15,621 bases of DNA, taken from NCBI GenBank assembly GCA_900545655.1, contig UQZY01000041.1:1-15621 (forward strand), read 5' to 3'. Positions 13,768 through 15,621 of the stretch are shown here, in pieces (positions within the stretch are counted from its first letter, which is position 1; every line of letters begins with the position of its first letter). A program made the translations under genes and the position numbers. The notes beneath the pieces are model-generated. The model did not search any database. It was not told the DNA's origin and saw only the letters and a list, made by a program, of their open reading frames with translations. This DNA comes from an uncultured Oscillospiraceae bacterium (GTDB lineage Bacteria; Bacillota; Clostridia; Oscillospirales; Acutalibacteraceae).

Positions 13768-15399
13768 ATGCTTAGGAAAAATGACGACATCGAAATAAGT
13801 ATCGACGGCATGAGTGCGGAGGGCTCCGGCGTAGGCCGCTATGAGGGACAGGCTGTTTTTGTAAACGGAACAGCTGTAGGTGATATAGCTTCCGTTCACA
13901 TAATAAAAGCGAAGAAAAACTATGCTGTCGGAAAAATAAATAAGATAATTACCCCGTCAAAGGACAGGGTCATGTCGTTGTGTCCGGTTTCGGAAAAATG
14001 CGGAGGCTGTTGTTTTCGCCACATATCGTATGATGCGGAGCTGAGGATAAAAGAGCAAAAGGTACGCGATGCATTTCAGAGGATAGGTCATTTGGATATC
14101 GGTATATCCGACATAATCGGGAGTCCTCAGACGGAGCATTACAGGAACAAGGCTCAATACCCGGTCGGAACGGATACAAGAAACGGCTCGCCGCTTATAG
14201 GATTTTATGCATTTAACAGTCACCGTATTGTTCCGTGCACAAATTGTCTGCTGCAGCCGGAAGTTTTCAAAGACATACTTGAAGCAGTCAGTAACTGGAT
14301 GACCGATTTCAGAGTTTCAGCGTATGATGAATCCAAAAAGCAAGGGCTTTTAAGACACATATACATACGCCGTGCTCACTTTACCGGTGAAATCATGGTG
14401 TGCCTCGTTATAAACGGCGAAGGAATTCCGCATGAGAGCGAGCTTATTGAAGAATTAAGAGCCTCCATACCGGACTTTAAAACCTTTGTTATAAACATAA
14501 ATAAATCCTCCACCAACGTAATCATGGGAGATACATGTAAAACGCTCTACGGTGACGGTTTTATAACGGATACATTGCTCGGCTGCAGGTTTAAAATCTC
14601 GCCTCTGTCTTTTTATCAGGTGAACAGTGAGCAATGTGAAGTACTTTATAAAAAAGCAGCGGAATATGCAGACCTGCACGGTGATGAATTACTGCTGGAT
14701 TTGTATTGCGGCACAGGAACTATCGGACTTACAATGGCTGACAGGGTCTCAAGGCTTATCGGTGTGGAAATCATCCCGGACGCTGTTCAAAATGCAAAGG
14801 AAAACGCCGAAACAAACGGCTTCTCAAATGCCGAATTTTTCTGTGGAGATGCATCGCTCATTGCACAAAAGCTGAAAAATGAGGACACCAAGCCGGATAT
14901 TATTCTGATTGATCCGCCGCGTAAGGGTATGAGTGACGGCCTTGTTGACACCGTCAATGAAATGGCTCCGAAGCGTGTTGTTTACATCTCATGTGACCCT
15001 GCAACGCTTGCCAGAGACTGCGCCCGTTTTGCAAAGCTCGGTTGGGAAGTAAAGAAAGTTCAACCTGTTGATATGTTCCCGCATACGGCACATGTGGAGA
15101 CGGTATGTCTCTTAGTTCTGAGAAATCCGGTAACACATATCAACATTGATGTGGATGTGGAAGAAATGGTGCAGGATAAAAGAGGACTGGCAACCTATGG
15201 GCAAATCAAGGAGTATGTTCTGGAACACAGCGGCTTGAAGGTCAGCAGTCTTTATATCGCACAGGTAAAGCAGAAGTGCGGTATCATCGAGCGAGAGAAC
15301 TACAATAAGCCGAAATCCGAGGATGCCAGGCAGCCACAATGCCCGCCGGAAAAGGAAAGAGCCATTACAGAAGCACTGAAGTATTTTGGGATGATTTAG
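13768..15399 (+). CDS. rlmD: 23S rRNA (uracil-5-)-methyltransferase RlmD-like, with C-terminal extension
   Basis: SAM-dependent m5U methyltransferase of 543 residues. Domains in order: TRAM RNA-binding domain (about 1-60), iron-sulfur cysteines Cys72, Cys78, Cys81 and Cys160, catalytic core with SAM loop DLYCGTGTIGL, IDPPRKG, nucleophile Cys in VVYISCDPATLARD, and Glu in PHTAHVETVCLL. After the normal family end near 455 there is an extra 88-residue module (456-543) containing DVDVEEMVQDKRG, VSSLYIAQVKQKCGI and a Cys-Pro-Pro segment, ending YFGMI. The core uses ATA for isoleucine often, but the module has none in eight. The ATG at 13768 is set by GGAG upstream. Likely target is U1939 and/or U747 of 23S rRNA, since RlmCD-type enzymes cover both; the symbol reflects family, not proven site. 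Confidence 0.93.
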   Translation: MLRKNDDIEISIDGMSAEGSGVGRYEGQAVFVNGTAVGDIASVHIIKAKKNYAVGKINKIITPSKDRVMSLCPVSEKCGGCCFRHISYDAELRIKEQKVRDAFQRIGHLDIGISDIIGSPQTEHYRNKAQYPVGTDTRNGSPLIGFYAFNSHRIVPCTNCLLQPEVFKDILEAVSNWMTDFRVSAYDESKKQGLLRHIYIRRAHFTGEIMVCLVINGEGIPHESELIEELRASIPDFKTFVININKSSTNVIMGDTCKTLYGDGFITDTLLGCRFKISPLSFYQVNSEQCEVLYKKAAEYADLHGDELLLDLYCGTGTIGLTMADRVSRLIGVEIIPDAVQNAKENAETNGFSNAEFFCGDASLIAQKLKNEDTKPDIILIDPPRKGMSDGLVDTVNEMAPKRVVYISCDPATLARDCARFAKLGWEVKKVQPVDMFPHTAHVETVCLLVLRNPVTHINIDVDVEEMVQDKRGLATYGQIKEYVLEHSGLKVSSLYIAQVKQKCGIIERENYNKPKSEDARQPQCPPEKERAITEALKYFGMI

Positions 15400-15408
15400 C
15401 TGATGAAT

Positions 15409-15442
15409 AAAAGGAACCGTCCCATTTGGGACGGTTCCTTTT
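15409..15442. terminator. Bidirectional terminator between rlmD-like gene and glyA
   Basis: Sixteen-base complementary arms (15409-15424 and 15427-15442) with a GC-rich core are A-rich on the left and T-rich on the right. This gives a U-tract to transcripts from either side. It lies between convergent genes, nine bases after the plus-strand stop and 14 bases after the glyA stop on the minus strand. Confidence 0.88.
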
Positions 15443-15456
15443 ATTTTAAAGTTGTT

Positions 15457-15621
15457 TTATTCGTAGATGGGGTACTTCTTGGTCAGGGCGACGACAGCCT
15501 CCTGAGCGGCGGCCTTGTTGCCTTCGAAGTCACGGGCGACCATACCCATGATGCGGGCGATCTCCATCATGTCCTCTTCCTTCAGGCCGCGGGTGGTGGC
15601 AGCGGGAGTGCCGACGCGGAT
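15457..15621 (-). CDS. glyA: Serine hydroxymethyltransferase GlyA, C-terminal part (cut by window edge)
   Basis: The last 54 codons of a minus-strand gene are open to the window edge and stop with TAA at 15457-15459. The peptide contains IRVGTPAATTRGLKEEDM, the conserved C-terminal block of serine hydroxymethyltransferase, and ends ALTKKYPIYE. GlyA is a PLP enzyme converting serine and tetrahydrofolate to glycine and methylene-tetrahydrofolate in the cytoplasm. The catalytic lysine and PLP site lie outside the window. Codon use is strikingly different from the rest: 45 of 54 third positions are G or C, and all four isoleucines are ATC. That fits strong expression bias, though foreign origin cannot be excluded. 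It is convergent with the methyltransferase and shares its terminator. Confidence 0.93.
   Translation of the reverse strand: MRVGTPAATTRGLKEEDMMEIARIMGMVARDFEGNKAAAQEAVVALTKKYPIYE

Overview
The window looks like a chromosomal segment of a Gram-positive, low-to-moderate GC anaerobe of the class Clostridia (Oscillospiraceae/Lachnospiraceae-like gut organism). Reasons: a DnaD-family protein paired with a DnaC/DnaI-type ATPase, LuxS, a NatAB/YhaQP-type ABC exporter, a UgtP/MGDG-synthase-type glycosyltransferase, two TrmA/RlmD-family methyltransferases, strong AGGAGG ribosome binding sites, frequent ATA codons, and GTG/TTG starts on core genes. The species is not identifiable by eye. No CRISPR array, tRNA, rRNA, insertion sequence or integrase was seen.

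Layout. From about 13,670 leftwards every gene is on the minus strand. In transcription order: RlmD-like methyltransferase A (12516-13670); a small TfoX-N protein (12161-12481); a GNAT acetyltransferase behind a 196-base structured leader (11338-11964); a 238-base spacer with repeats and a possible gene remnant; then a tight series of glycolipid-type glycosyltransferase, SGNH hydrolase, ArsC/Spx-like thioredoxin-fold protein, MnmA and a NUDIX hydrolase (7298-11099). A hairpin at 7241-7282 overlaps a good sigma-A-type promoter that starts the next series: DnaD-like, DnaC-like, Tex, ABC ATPase, ABC permease, LuxS (141-7179), which ends at a terminator at 84-128. On the right, RlmD-like methyltransferase B (13768-15399) runs on the plus strand, divergent from its paralogue A. 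It meets the 3' end of glyA (15457-15621, minus, cut by the window edge) at a long hairpin terminator.

How it fits together. Most of the window is housekeeping: RNA modification (MnmA, two m5U methyltransferases), replication or helicase loading (DnaD/DnaC-like), transcription (Tex), nucleotide sanitation (NUDIX), methyl-cycle recycling (LuxS, GlyA) and membrane lipid synthesis (glycosyltransferase plus SGNH hydrolase). The stretch about 11,100-12,515 (GNAT, TfoX-N, structured spacers) is visibly more AT-rich and looks like an accessory patch.

I found no convincing large undescribed system. The best leads are a short leader ORF plus hairpin before the GNAT gene, an 88-residue C-terminal module on methyltransferase B with different codon use from its core, and a symmetric element between the two divergent paralogous methyltransferases.
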